From assembly GCF_000813325.1 (NCBI RefSeq), contig NZ_BBQE01000005.1: a DNA stretch of 64,000 nucleotides; one strand, 5' to 3'. This stretch comes from Sulfurospirillum cavolei. GTDB lineage: Bacteria > Campylobacterota > Campylobacteria > Campylobacterales > Sulfurospirillaceae. Below, piece after piece: positions 1 through 7,930 of the stretch. The position numbers were made by a program, and so were the translations under genes. Below the pieces are notes generated by a model that saw only the letters and a list, made by a program, of their open reading frames with translations, did not search any database and had not been told where the DNA came from. Within the stretch, counting starts at the first letter, position 1; each line of letters opens with the position of its first letter.

Positions 1-383
1 AAATTGATGCTGTATTCGCTCACGACTTTGCGACTTTTTTCATCCACGTGCGTGTCCATGCGAATACAATTGGAAATGCAAATCTTTTCGCACAATCCAC
101 ACCCGATACAACGCTCGCTCCCGCTTTCAAACAAGCGCAACAAACGGTGAATTGCACGGTATCTCGGACCCATCTCGATCTTTTCCAAAGGATACTGTAA
201 GGTATGAATATCAAAACGAATCATCTCTCGCAAAACGATCCAAAGACCGACGAAAAGCTCGCCTTTGAGCGTTCGCTTAACAAAACGTTTGAACGCTTGC
301 CAGCCGTCGGTAGGCGTCGCTTCGGTCTTTAAAAAAATATACGCGGAACCGACATCCCTGCGTTTGAAATCTTTGAGCTCCAT
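1..383 (-). CDS. nuoI: NADH-quinone oxidoreductase subunit I (partial, 3' end outside window)
   Basis: Peripheral-arm iron-sulfur subunit of complex I that passes electrons between NuoG and NuoB. The reading frame is open to the left edge, so only about the first 127 residues are seen. The first [4Fe-4S] motif is visible as C92, C95, C98 and C102 (CIGCGLCEKIC); the second must lie outside. A GGAGG sits just upstream of two adjacent ATG codons; the second (383) has the better 5-nt spacing, but the first (386) is possible. It follows nuoH by 6-9 nt and is the last visible gene of the nuo operon. Confidence 0.93.
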   Translation of the reverse strand, partial: MELKDFKRRDVGSAYIFLKTEATPTDGWQAFKRFVKRTLKGELFVGLWIVLREMIRFDIHTLQYPLEKIEMGPRYRAIHRLLRLFESGSERCIGCGLCEKICISNCIRMDTHVDEKSRKVVSEYSIN

Positions 384-392
384 CATCGCCTC

Positions 393-1385
393 CTAAAGTA
401 GCGCAAAGCCGGTAATGACAATATTGACGACCGATAAAGGCATCAACACTTTCCAGCATACCCACATCAATTGATCGGGTCGTACGTGCGGCCATGCGGC
501 TCTAACCCACAAGAACAGAAAAATCCAAAACGAGACCTTAAGAAGCATCATAAGACCGCCGGGGATAAACCAAAACGCATTGTATCCGCCCATAAAAATG
601 ATGCTGACTAATACCGAAATCGTAATCATATTGGCATATTCGCCGATAAAAAAGAGTCCCCAACGCATACCCGAATACTCCGTCGCATATCCGGCGACGA
701 TTTCGGCTTCAAACTCGACCGTATCGAAAGGTGCGCGGTTAGTCTCCATAAAACCCGCAATCGCAAATAGCACAAACGCCAACGGTTGCTTCCAAATCAA
801 CCAATCGCCGATACCGCCCGTTTGCGCATCGTTAATATCAATCAAGGAGAGCGAACCTATCATCATAATCGGAGCTAAAACGGAGAGCCCGCTGACCACT
901 TCAAACGACAACATTTGCACCACGGCACGCGCCGCACCCAAAAGGGACCATTTATTGGCACTGCTCATACCCGCAAGCAACGGCCCGTAAATACCGACCG
1001 ACGCTACGCCCATAACGTAAAGCAACGCAACGTTGATGTCGGAAATAATCGGATGAATCGTGTATCCAAAAAGCGTAAATTCCGGAAAATAAGGAACCGC
1101 CGCCATTGCGACGAATGCCGTCGTTGCGGCAATCACCGGAGCGATCATAAAAATCGGCTTGATGGCATTTTGAGGAATAATATCTTCTTTCGTAAACAGT
1201 TTAATTCCGTCCGCCGCCAATTGCAATAATCCGTAAGGTCCGACGTGCATCGGTCCCAAACGACGCTGCATAAAGGCCAAGACTTTACGTTCGATAAACG
1301 TCGCGAACCCCGCCAATGCCGCGATAACGGCAACGACGATAACGGCTTTTACGACGGTTTCAATGATAACGGCCGTATCAAACAT
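393..1385 (-). CDS. nuoH: NADH-quinone oxidoreductase subunit H
   Basis: Membrane subunit of complex I that forms much of the quinone-binding chamber beside NuoB and NuoD. The 330-residue protein is of usual length, with about eight hydrophobic helices. The conserved stretch near residues 31-68 (ERKVLAFMQRRLGPMHVG, then GLLQLAADGIKLFTKED) is the family signature, and the acidic loop around EFEAEIVAGYATEYSGM is also present. Its start overlaps the end of nuoG by 8 nt and it has an AAAGGAG ribosome-binding site, so it is translated within the nuo operon. Confidence 0.97.
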   Translation of the reverse strand: MFDTAVIIETVVKAVIVVAVIAALAGFATFIERKVLAFMQRRLGPMHVGPYGLLQLAADGIKLFTKEDIIPQNAIKPIFMIAPVIAATTAFVAMAAVPYFPEFTLFGYTIHPIISDINVALLYVMGVASVGIYGPLLAGMSSANKWSLLGAARAVVQMLSFEVVSGLSVLAPIMMIGSLSLIDINDAQTGGIGDWLIWKQPLAFVLFAIAGFMETNRAPFDTVEFEAEIVAGYATEYSGMRWGLFFIGEYANMITISVLVSIIFMGGYNAFWFIPGGLMMLLKVSFWIFLFLWVRAAWPHVRPDQLMWVCWKVLMPLSVVNIVITGFALL

Positions 1386-3855
1386 GATTGACTCCTTTGA
1401 TCGTTACGTCGGCAAATCGATACCCCGTTTTGAAAAACGGCGTCGTATCGATTTTCGTATCAAAACTCGGCAAGTAAGGGATCATTCCGCCGAGTGTTTT
1501 ATCTTCTTTCACGGCGATTACCAAGCGATCGCCCTCTTTGTTTTCCAGTACGACCGTATCGTTATTTTTTAAATTCTTTGCTTCCAAAAACGCCGCCGAA
1601 GCGTACAACGCTCCCGCTTCGTTAAGTTGATGCGCTCGGTTCGTAAAAGCACTAAATTGGTGTACGGGATTGGCGTTATACACAAAATCGCTTCCCTGAC
1701 ATGTAAGGTCTTCGATCGGCTCGACTTCATCGTGACATGTAAGATCGTGCGTCGTTAAAAGATACCCTCTTTGTTCCGTTCCGTCGTTTTCGAAACGATT
1801 GGGTAAAGCATCGAATTTTTCGGCTTTAAAGCCCTTTTCGCTCGGTAATAGAGGCGTATAATCGATCGTCCATTCCGCGTCCAGTCCCAAGGCGTTGGCT
1901 ACGTCGTTCAGACAATATCCGTTAAACGCCAATGCGGCATTGGTCGGAACGACGCGCTTGTTCATCGACGTAAACGTTCCTTCTTGCTGGTTTAAAGCGG
2001 GCATCGCCAAATCGCCTTTTCCTAAAGCACTCAACGTGACGTCGCCTTGAACGTTGTAGCCGAGCGTAAAGTTACCCTGAGCGTCCTCAAGTTCACATGT
2101 CAAGGCAACGCCTAACGTGTTGGTTCGCGAAGGAACGATTAAAACCTCAAACGGCGTCAATCGCTCGATCAGTCCGAGCAGTGCGGCAATATTATTTGCA
2201 CGCGGATGCGTGTACAAGTCGGCTCCCGCAATCAAGCTGAAACGATCTTTCTTATCCGACAACTTTGTTATCGCCTCGAGAAGGTCGTCTTGCGCTCCGA
2301 TCATAGCGACCAAAGCGTTGGTATCGACTTCGATCTCTTTTTCGATTGTTTTCGTCACGCTTTTGACGACCTCTTTTTCTTCACCGCTCTCTTCGTCTTT
2401 GAGCATCTCTTTGATCTCTTCTTTGACGTTCTCTTGAATTTTTTTCTTTTCTACCGTGTGAAAGGAATCCAAATAGGTCTTCAAGCTTTGCGGCATACGC
2501 TCTTTATCACCGAAAAGATCGAGTAACAGATACGCGATTGCTTCCTCGGCGCCGATTTTGTGCGTAATACTCAGAAGGTTTTTTGAATAGCCCGCAACGA
2601 TAGGGTCGAAAATCGGATGAAAATAAAGCCCCGCTCCTTTGTTCATAACGAGCGCGTTGTTCATCGCATAACCGGCGTTGGGACTGTCGGTTTTGATCGC
2701 ACCGCCGAAACTAACGACGAAATTGCTTGCTTTAACGCTCTCTAAATCTCCGTCGTAGAGGCTTTTCCCCGAAGCACTAGCATACGCTTTTAAAAAATCT
2801 TGATAGGCTTTAGCGTCTTTGTTGACGAGTTTGTATCCGTACTTTTCTTTCAGTTTTTGTAAAATCAACGCTTCTTCGTTGGTAATGTAACTGTCAAAAG
2901 CAATCGTATCGACTTTTGTTTTGAGCAACTCGACGACCTTGCGAAATGCCGCTTCGTCTTTACCTTCCGCTTCGTTTTGAAAATCAAATCCGTAGCGTGC
3001 CGCCGCATGAAGCGGTGCATAATTGTGTTCGCTGCTCACGCGGTAAATTTTCGGTTTTGCATCGTGAATGCCGGTATGTTTGACGTCGTAATACAAAAGC
3101 GAACAATCCGAACTGTGCGGATTTGACGCAGGGATTTTTTTCAACTCCCACGCATTGGAAGTGTATTGAAAATCCGTTCCGACCAACGCGCCCACCGGAC
3201 AGACCGCCGTACATTCGCCGCACTGCGTACAGTCCAAACTCTCCGCGCCGCTGGCAACGCCGATAATGGATTTTTGCAGTTTGTTCCACATCGCGTATGC
3301 GTCTTTTTCGGTTTTATCTTTCCATGCCTTATCGAGCTCCGCTCCGCCTCTTGGCGTCGTTTTCAAAGCCGATTCGCCGATCATGTCTTTACAGACGGTC
3401 ACACAGCGCTCACATACGATGCATAACGAAGCGTCGTAATGAATTTTACCCCAGTTTTTAGTCGGTCGATGCGTATCGGCAATACAATGGCGTTGGCTAT
3501 CGACGCCCATATGCAAAGTATAATTTTGCAATTCACACTCGCCGCTTTGATCGCATACGCCGCACTCTAGAGGATGGTTAATATCGTAAATCTCCATGAT
3601 CGCGCGACGCTCTTTTTCGATCTCTTCGCTAGCGGTCATAATTTGCATACCCTCTTTGGCTTTGGCATTGCAGCTATACGCCCTTTTGCCGTCGATATCG
3701 ACCAAGCATAAACGACATGCAAGCGTAGGGGAACATCCCGTCACATAGCACAAAGCGGGAATAAAAATCCCGTTTCGGCGCGCGACACCTAAAACATACT
3801 CTCCCTCTTGGGCTTTGCACTCTTTCCCGTCAATCGTAATGACTACTTCGCTCAT
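1378..3855 (-). CDS. nuoG: NADH-quinone oxidoreductase subunit G, large form
   Basis: Iron-sulfur electron-wire subunit of complex I. The N-terminus carries [2Fe-2S] ligands C36, C47, C50 and C62, the His-Cys cluster H94/C98/C101/C107, then two ferredoxin-like [4Fe-4S] motifs at C145-C155 and C209-C219. The rest is a divergent molybdopterin-oxidoreductase-like domain. Residues about 468-511 are a highly charged Lys/Glu-rich stretch that looks like an inserted coiled coil. A segment near 541-571 (LIAGADLYTHPRANNIAALL) recurs in the gene two positions upstream in the operon order. At 825 residues it is somewhat shorter than E. coli NuoG but in the usual range for this phylum. Confidence 0.95.
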   Translation of the reverse strand: MSEVVITIDGKECKAQEGEYVLGVARRNGIFIPALCYVTGCSPTLACRLCLVDIDGKRAYSCNAKAKEGMQIMTASEEIEKERRAIMEIYDINHPLECGVCDQSGECELQNYTLHMGVDSQRHCIADTHRPTKNWGKIHYDASLCIVCERCVTVCKDMIGESALKTTPRGGAELDKAWKDKTEKDAYAMWNKLQKSIIGVASGAESLDCTQCGECTAVCPVGALVGTDFQYTSNAWELKKIPASNPHSSDCSLLYYDVKHTGIHDAKPKIYRVSSEHNYAPLHAAARYGFDFQNEAEGKDEAAFRKVVELLKTKVDTIAFDSYITNEEALILQKLKEKYGYKLVNKDAKAYQDFLKAYASASGKSLYDGDLESVKASNFVVSFGGAIKTDSPNAGYAMNNALVMNKGAGLYFHPIFDPIVAGYSKNLLSITHKIGAEEAIAYLLLDLFGDKERMPQSLKTYLDSFHTVEKKKIQENVKEEIKEMLKDEESGEEKEVVKSVTKTIEKEIEVDTNALVAMIGAQDDLLEAITKLSDKKDRFSLIAGADLYTHPRANNIAALLGLIERLTPFEVLIVPSRTNTLGVALTCELEDAQGNFTLGYNVQGDVTLSALGKGDLAMPALNQQEGTFTSMNKRVVPTNAALAFNGYCLNDVANALGLDAEWTIDYTPLLPSEKGFKAEKFDALPNRFENDGTEQRGYLLTTHDLTCHDEVEPIEDLTCQGSDFVYNANPVHQFSAFTNRAHQLNEAGALYASAAFLEAKNLKNNDTVVLENKEGDRLVIAVKEDKTLGGMIPYLPSFDTKIDTTPFFKTGYRFADVTIKGVNHV

Positions 3856-3862
3856 GGCACTC

Positions 3863-4699
3863 TCACTTCACTATTTTTGTTACATGGTAAGGATAAGCGT
3901 TGTTCGCTTTGACTAAAGGCAATAAAGCGATGACGCCTTTCAGACGCTCATCGCGTATGAAAACGCGAGGATACGTTTCACGATCGAAAACGACGTGAAT
4001 CGCATCGTCGTGTTGAACCTTGGCGGCCGCTTGAAATTGAGAAGAGCCGATTAAAAAACGCTCTTCTTTCGCATCGATGCACGGACATTCGTACACGACG
4101 ACGCCGTCAAAGCTGGCAATATCTTCCACCTCTTCGACCATCGTCTCTTCTGCAACGATCCAATCGTGTTGCGTTGATCCCGAAACTTGAAGCTTCATCG
4201 GCGTATGGCGGGCGATTAATCCCGCAAAACGTGCAATCTGCTCGGCTCTTGGATGGTAAAACAGGTCTTCTCCCAAAATCAAAACACCCTTTTTAACGCC
4301 GGCGCATAACGTTTCGATCTCTTCGATCTCTTCTTCGCCGATATTGCTCTCGGCACTAACATAACCGTCGTCTAAGGTTGAAAAATAAGTTTGATAAGCT
4401 TCGGAAAGGCTACTTTCGGCCAAAAAGCTTTTGGCAAGCAAGGCTAAAACACCCTCTTCCGAACCGACTTCGTAACGGCTAAAAAACGTGCTTTTCGGAC
4501 TTAAAATCGGATCTTCCATCGTAAAAAGATAGATCAATTTTGCACCCGCATCGACGCACGAAACAATCTCTTGGGCTAAAGCACGATTATGACGCGAAGG
4601 CAAAGAGCCGATCAAAAAAATAACGTCGCAATCTTTACATGTCGTTGTAAAATGGGATAAATCGCTTTGACCTAAAGCGCTTAAAAATGCTCTATTCAC
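3863..4699 (-). CDS. NuoF-position protein of epsilonproteobacterial complex I (not a NuoF flavoprotein)
   Basis: This gene lies where nuoF is expected but shows no FMN/NADH-binding glycine-rich motif and no NuoF cysteine cluster. It corresponds in position to C. jejuni Cj1574c. A central segment (GVLILGEDLFYHPRAEQIAR, about residues 139-158) closely resembles NuoG residues 539-558 of this operon, so it may be a degenerate NuoG-domain paralogue. The start is uncertain: GTG at 4699 overlaps the preceding stop by 8 nt, as nuoG/nuoH do, with AAGG upstream. An ATG at 4747 would overlap the previous gene by 56 nt, so I prefer the GTG. The probable role is docking a non-NADH donor such as flavodoxin or ferredoxin; that is inference from work on Campylobacter complex I. 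Confidence 0.8.
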   Translation of the reverse strand: MNRAFLSALGQSDLSHFTTTCKDCDVIFLIGSLPSRHNRALAQEIVSCVDAGAKLIYLFTMEDPILSPKSTFFSRYEVGSEEGVLALLAKSFLAESSLSEAYQTYFSTLDDGYVSAESNIGEEEIEEIETLCAGVKKGVLILGEDLFYHPRAEQIARFAGLIARHTPMKLQVSGSTQHDWIVAEETMVEEVEDIASFDGVVVYECPCIDAKEERFLIGSSQFQAAAKVQHDDAIHVVFDRETYPRVFIRDERLKGVIALLPLVKANNAYPYHVTKIVK

Positions 4700-4934
4700 C
4701 GTTTGCGACCTTGACTTTTTTAACCACAATCGTCCAATCGGTCTCATTGAATTTCAACGAATTTAAAAGCGTCCAACCCGCTTCCTTAATTGCGTCGGCA
4801 CTCTTTTGTACCGCAGAAAAGTCGCCGATTTCAAACATGAAGATAGAGACTTCGCCTTCACTCGTTTCATCGATAATTTCGAGCATTCGCCCGTAAAAAT
4901 CATCTCCTAAATGACGTAAATCGTAACGTTGCAT
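4692..4934 (-). CDS. NuoE-position small protein of epsilonproteobacterial complex I
   Basis: An 80-residue protein in the nuoE slot, immediately downstream of nuoD. It contains no cysteines and so cannot bind the [2Fe-2S] cluster of a true NuoE. It corresponds by position and size to C. jejuni Cj1575c. The sequence is a compact alpha/beta-looking domain (MQRYDLRHLGDDFYGRML at the start, ending in VKKVKVANGE). It most likely takes part in the electron-input module together with the NuoF-position protein. The start has a GGAGAGAGG-like site upstream and lies 8 nt from the nuoD stop. Confidence 0.82.
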   Translation of the reverse strand: MQRYDLRHLGDDFYGRMLEIIDETSEGEVSIFMFEIGDFSAVQKSADAIKEAGWTLLNSLKFNETDWTIVVKKVKVANGE

Positions 4935-4942
4935 CCTCTCTC

Positions 4943-6169
4943 CTATCTGTCGATTTCGCCGAAGACGATATTGGCGTTACCGATAATCGCCACCACGTCC
5001 GCTAAATACTCTCCTACGAGCATCTCTTGCAAAAGAGCCGTATGAAAAAAGCTCGGCGCGCGAAGTTTTAAACGGTACGGATACGGATCGCCTTGTGAAT
5101 TGATATAAAAACCGAGTTCCCCTTTGGGCGATTCGGTCGGTACGTACACTTCTCCTACCGGCGGTCTCATACCTTGCGTTACCAAAACGAAATGTTGCAT
5201 TAACGAATAATTTTGCGTCATAATCTGCTCTTTAGGAGCCGAAACGTACTGCGGCGCATGCGCGATAATTTCCGGTGCGGTTTCGTCGTACATCGGCATC
5301 AATTGTTTTAAGATACGGATACTTTGACGCATCTCTTCCATATGCAGTTTATACCTTCCGTAACTATCGCATGTCGTACTGACGGGTACGTCGAACTCCA
5401 CTTCGTCGTACAACTCGTAAGGCTCTTCTTTTCGAATATCCCACGCAATGCCGCTTCCGCGAAGCATCGGACCCGAACAACCCCAACTTTGCGCTTGTTC
5501 GGGCGTTACGATACCGACACCCTCCAAACGCATTTTCCAAATACGGTTTTGATCCAGCAAACCTTCGTAATCTTCGATGTCGTACGGTAAACGATTCACG
5601 TAGGCATTGAGTTTTTCGAGCCAGCCCTTAGGCAAATCAAGCGGTACGCCGCCGATACGAACGGACGAATGCGTTAAACGTGCTCCACAATAGTCCTCAA
5701 TCAAATCAAGCGCATACTCTCTTTCTCTAAACGCATACAAGAAAATCGTCATCGCTCCGACGTCTAGGGCATGCGTCGCAAGCCAAAACAGATGCGAGGT
5801 AATGCGGTTGAGTTCTAACAGCAACATACGAATGACTTTTGCGCGCCTTGGCACTTCCAAACCGATCAGCGTTTCGACCGCCAACGCAAAACCGTAGTTA
5901 TTGGACGTCGCCGCGATGTAATCCATACGGTCCGTCGTCGGCAAAAATTCGTTGTAAATCATATTTTCCGCCATCTTTTCCATACCGCGGTGCAAATAGC
6001 CGATGTCGGGAGTGGCTTTGGTGACTTTCTCGCCGTCCAATTCTAAAATCAAACGCAACTGTCCGTGCGCACTGGGATGTTGCGGACCGAAGTTGACGAT
6101 CATATGATTGTCTTCGCGTTCAAACGCGATGTTTTCGAAAAAGGGCTTTAAACGATTAACTTTTTGCAT
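4943..6169 (-). CDS. nuoD: NADH-quinone oxidoreductase subunit D
   Basis: 49-kDa-type subunit of the peripheral arm, lining the quinone site with NuoB and NuoH. The 408-residue length is normal for an unfused NuoD. Recognisable blocks are VNFGPQHPSAHGQLRLILEL near residue 26, GYLHRGMEKMAENM, and the C-terminal LRAPSFFHTALLQEMLVGEY, ending with IVFGEIDR. It begins 2 nt after the nuoC stop and precedes the two unusual genes that replace nuoE and nuoF. Confidence 0.97.
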   Translation of the reverse strand: MQKVNRLKPFFENIAFEREDNHMIVNFGPQHPSAHGQLRLILELDGEKVTKATPDIGYLHRGMEKMAENMIYNEFLPTTDRMDYIAATSNNYGFALAVETLIGLEVPRRAKVIRMLLLELNRITSHLFWLATHALDVGAMTIFLYAFREREYALDLIEDYCGARLTHSSVRIGGVPLDLPKGWLEKLNAYVNRLPYDIEDYEGLLDQNRIWKMRLEGVGIVTPEQAQSWGCSGPMLRGSGIAWDIRKEEPYELYDEVEFDVPVSTTCDSYGRYKLHMEEMRQSIRILKQLMPMYDETAPEIIAHAPQYVSAPKEQIMTQNYSLMQHFVLVTQGMRPPVGEVYVPTESPKGELGFYINSQGDPYPYRLKLRAPSFFHTALLQEMLVGEYLADVVAIIGNANIVFGEIDR

Positions 6170-6171
6170 AT

Positions 6172-6969
6172 TTAGGGCCTCTCTTTCACAATTTTGCTCT
6201 CACTTTTCTTGAGCGACTTCACGATCGTTACGCCGCCTTCTTCTTGGTAATCGTGAAAAGTTTTTTCACGACTCGGTTCGGCACCGAAAGGTACTTCATG
6301 TCCCAAACGCGCAAAGCGATACGTATCGTTTTCGTCCACGCGGGCACTATCGCGCTCTTCAGGACCGATAATATCGCGATACTCTTTACCGAAAATCTTA
6401 TCGATTTCATACCAGCGTGCCGCTTCGTCGCCGTGTAAAGGATAGGTTTTTAACAGCGGATGCCCGAACCAATCGTCCGGCATTAAAAGGCGTTTCATGT
6501 ACGGGTGTCCGCTGATGGCGATACCGAACATATCGTACATCTCGCGTTCCGCCCAATCGGCACTTTTATACACGCCGTAAACACTTTGAAGCACCTCTTT
6601 TTCGTGAATGAAACATTTGACGCGAAGGCGTTTACGTTTGGAGGTCGAAAGCAGTTGATAGAAAAGTTCGAATTCGTTACTTTTTGCTAACCAATCAATC
6701 GCACTGTGTTCGCTCAGAATATTATAGGCACACTCGTCTTTCAACGTCTGCAAGAGTGCAACGTTGTCCCGCGCATCGATATAAACGACCAATTGTCCGC
6801 GTTGAATATACGCCTCTTTAACCTCGAATTTCGCTTGGAGAATCGCAAGGTCTTGTGCAAAAACCGCGTCGCTCTCTACCGCTTCTTTGGGTATTTGCGG
6901 TGCTACGAAATAGCGATCCGAATAGTAAGGTTTTTTTTGTACGTTTTGTTTATCACTGTACGGTCTCAT
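6172..6969 (-). CDS. nuoC: NADH-quinone oxidoreductase subunit C
   Basis: 30-kDa-type peripheral-arm subunit. Starting at the ATG at 6969 gives 265 residues and a TAATG stop-start overlap with nuoB; a longer open frame runs back into nuoB but only as an out-of-frame shadow. The family signature is clear: SADWAEREMYDMFGIAISGH, then MKRLLMPDDWFGHPLLKTYP. The N-terminal 45 residues and the tail are variable. NuoC and NuoD are separate genes here, unlike the fused NuoCD of E. coli. Confidence 0.95.
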   Translation of the reverse strand: MRPYSDKQNVQKKPYYSDRYFVAPQIPKEAVESDAVFAQDLAILQAKFEVKEAYIQRGQLVVYIDARDNVALLQTLKDECAYNILSEHSAIDWLAKSNEFELFYQLLSTSKRKRLRVKCFIHEKEVLQSVYGVYKSADWAEREMYDMFGIAISGHPYMKRLLMPDDWFGHPLLKTYPLHGDEAARWYEIDKIFGKEYRDIIGPEERDSARVDENDTYRFARLGHEVPFGAEPSREKTFHDYQEEGGVTIVKSLKKSESKIVKERP

Positions 6970-7478
6970 TACACTAACCTTTTGGGAGCTAATTTGCGCG
7001 ATGCTTTTTCGGAGCGAATTTTCTTTTGCAACAACATCAACGCATATTGAAGGGTTTCGGGGCGTGGGGCACATCCGGGCAAGTAAATATCGACCGGAAC
7101 GATACGATCGGCGCCTTGAACGGTAGCGTACGTATTGAACATACCGCCGGTATTGGCACAACTGCCCATGCTGATAACCCATTTGGGATCGGGCATTTGA
7201 TCGTACAAACGGCGCATAAACGGCGCATGTTTTTTGGTCAATGTTCCGGCGATAATCAAAACGTCCGACTGTCTCGGACTCGCTCTAAAAATCGTTCCGA
7301 AACGATCGAAGTCGTAACGGCTTGCACCCGTCGCCATCATTTCGATCGCACAACAGGCAAGTCCGTACGTAAGCGGCCAAAGCGAGTTACTACGACCCCA
7401 TTGCACCAGTTTGTCAACCGTTGTTAAGGCAACGGGAAGACCTGCTTCTTGAAGGTAATTTATTTTATGCTGTGCCAT
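6969..7478 (-). CDS. nuoB: NADH-quinone oxidoreductase subunit B
   Basis: Carries the terminal [4Fe-4S] cluster N2 that reduces quinone. The 169-residue protein shows the tandem-cysteine motif YGLACCAIEMM, followed by the ASPRQSDVLIIAGT block, CANTGG and VPVDIYLPGCAPRPE. It overlaps the end of nuoA by 19 nt and has its own AAGGAG site 7 nt before the ATG. It is the second gene of the nuo operon. Confidence 0.97.
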   Translation of the reverse strand: MAQHKINYLQEAGLPVALTTVDKLVQWGRSNSLWPLTYGLACCAIEMMATGASRYDFDRFGTIFRASPRQSDVLIIAGTLTKKHAPFMRRLYDQMPDPKWVISMGSCANTGGMFNTYATVQGADRIVPVDIYLPGCAPRPETLQYALMLLQKKIRSEKASRKLAPKRLV

Positions 7479-7849
7479 TCAAGCGCTCCTTTTTTCCATG
7501 CATAGACAAATCCGATCGTTAAAATAACGACGAAGAGAATCATTTCGATAAATCCGAACATTCCTAAAACCTTAAAGTCGACCGCCCACGGAAACATAAA
7601 AATAATTTCCACGTCAAACAAAATAAAAAGCACGGCAAAAAGGTAAAAATGCGCCGAGATTTTATTGGGTTGTTTGGTGACCTCAGGGCCGCATTCGTAA
7701 ATCGTCAGTTTCAATTTTTCCGTATCGAGACGTGCCATATTGCGACTGACGCGACGCGCTAAAACCGTAATGCCGTAAAAGACGACCGCACCGAAAACAA
7801 AGAGGAAAAACGCTCCGAAATAGGGATGCGCAAAATCCATATGGGTCAT
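7460..7849 (-). CDS. nuoA: NADH-quinone oxidoreductase subunit A
   Basis: Small membrane subunit of complex I with three predicted helices in 129 residues. The loop between helices 1 and 2 has the conserved YECGPEV motif, and the second helix carries FILFDVEIIFMFPWAV with its conserved acidic residues. It is the first gene of the nuo operon. An AAGGA site lies 7 nt before the ATG. I see no strong promoter in the 81 bases before it, so the operon may be read partly from the AAA+ ATPase gene upstream. Confidence 0.95.
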   Translation of the reverse strand: MTHMDFAHPYFGAFFLFVFGAVVFYGITVLARRVSRNMARLDTEKLKLTIYECGPEVTKQPNKISAHFYLFAVLFILFDVEIIFMFPWAVDFKVLGMFGFIEMILFVVILTIGFVYAWKKGALEWHSIK

Positions 7850-7914
7850 ACCAAATCCTTCGATAATTTTTCAAAACAACGCTGTTGCCAAACTTACATG
7901 TAAGCTTCGCAATA

Positions 7915-7929
7915 GCACGTTTGACGTGC
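7915..7929. other. Short perfect hairpin after the AAA+ ATPase stop codon
   Basis: GCACGT, a three-base loop, then ACGTGC, directly after the ATPase stop and before nuoA. On the minus strand no U-run follows, so it is not a convincing intrinsic terminator. It could stabilise mRNA ends or do nothing. A copy of the TTACATGTAA palindrome lies nearby at 7894-7903. Confidence 0.4.
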
Positions 7930-7930
7930 C

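Noticed and set aside
580..990. 136-codon open frame antisense to nuoH
   Set aside because: Shadow of a well-conserved complex I gene with no support of its own.
3863..4747. True NuoF flavoprotein
   Set aside because: No FMN or NADH-binding motif and no NuoF cysteine cluster, and it is much shorter than NuoF.
6970..7182. Upstream extension of nuoC by 71 codons
   Set aside because: It lies wholly inside nuoB in another frame; the ATG at 6969 with a TAATG overlap gives a normal NuoC.
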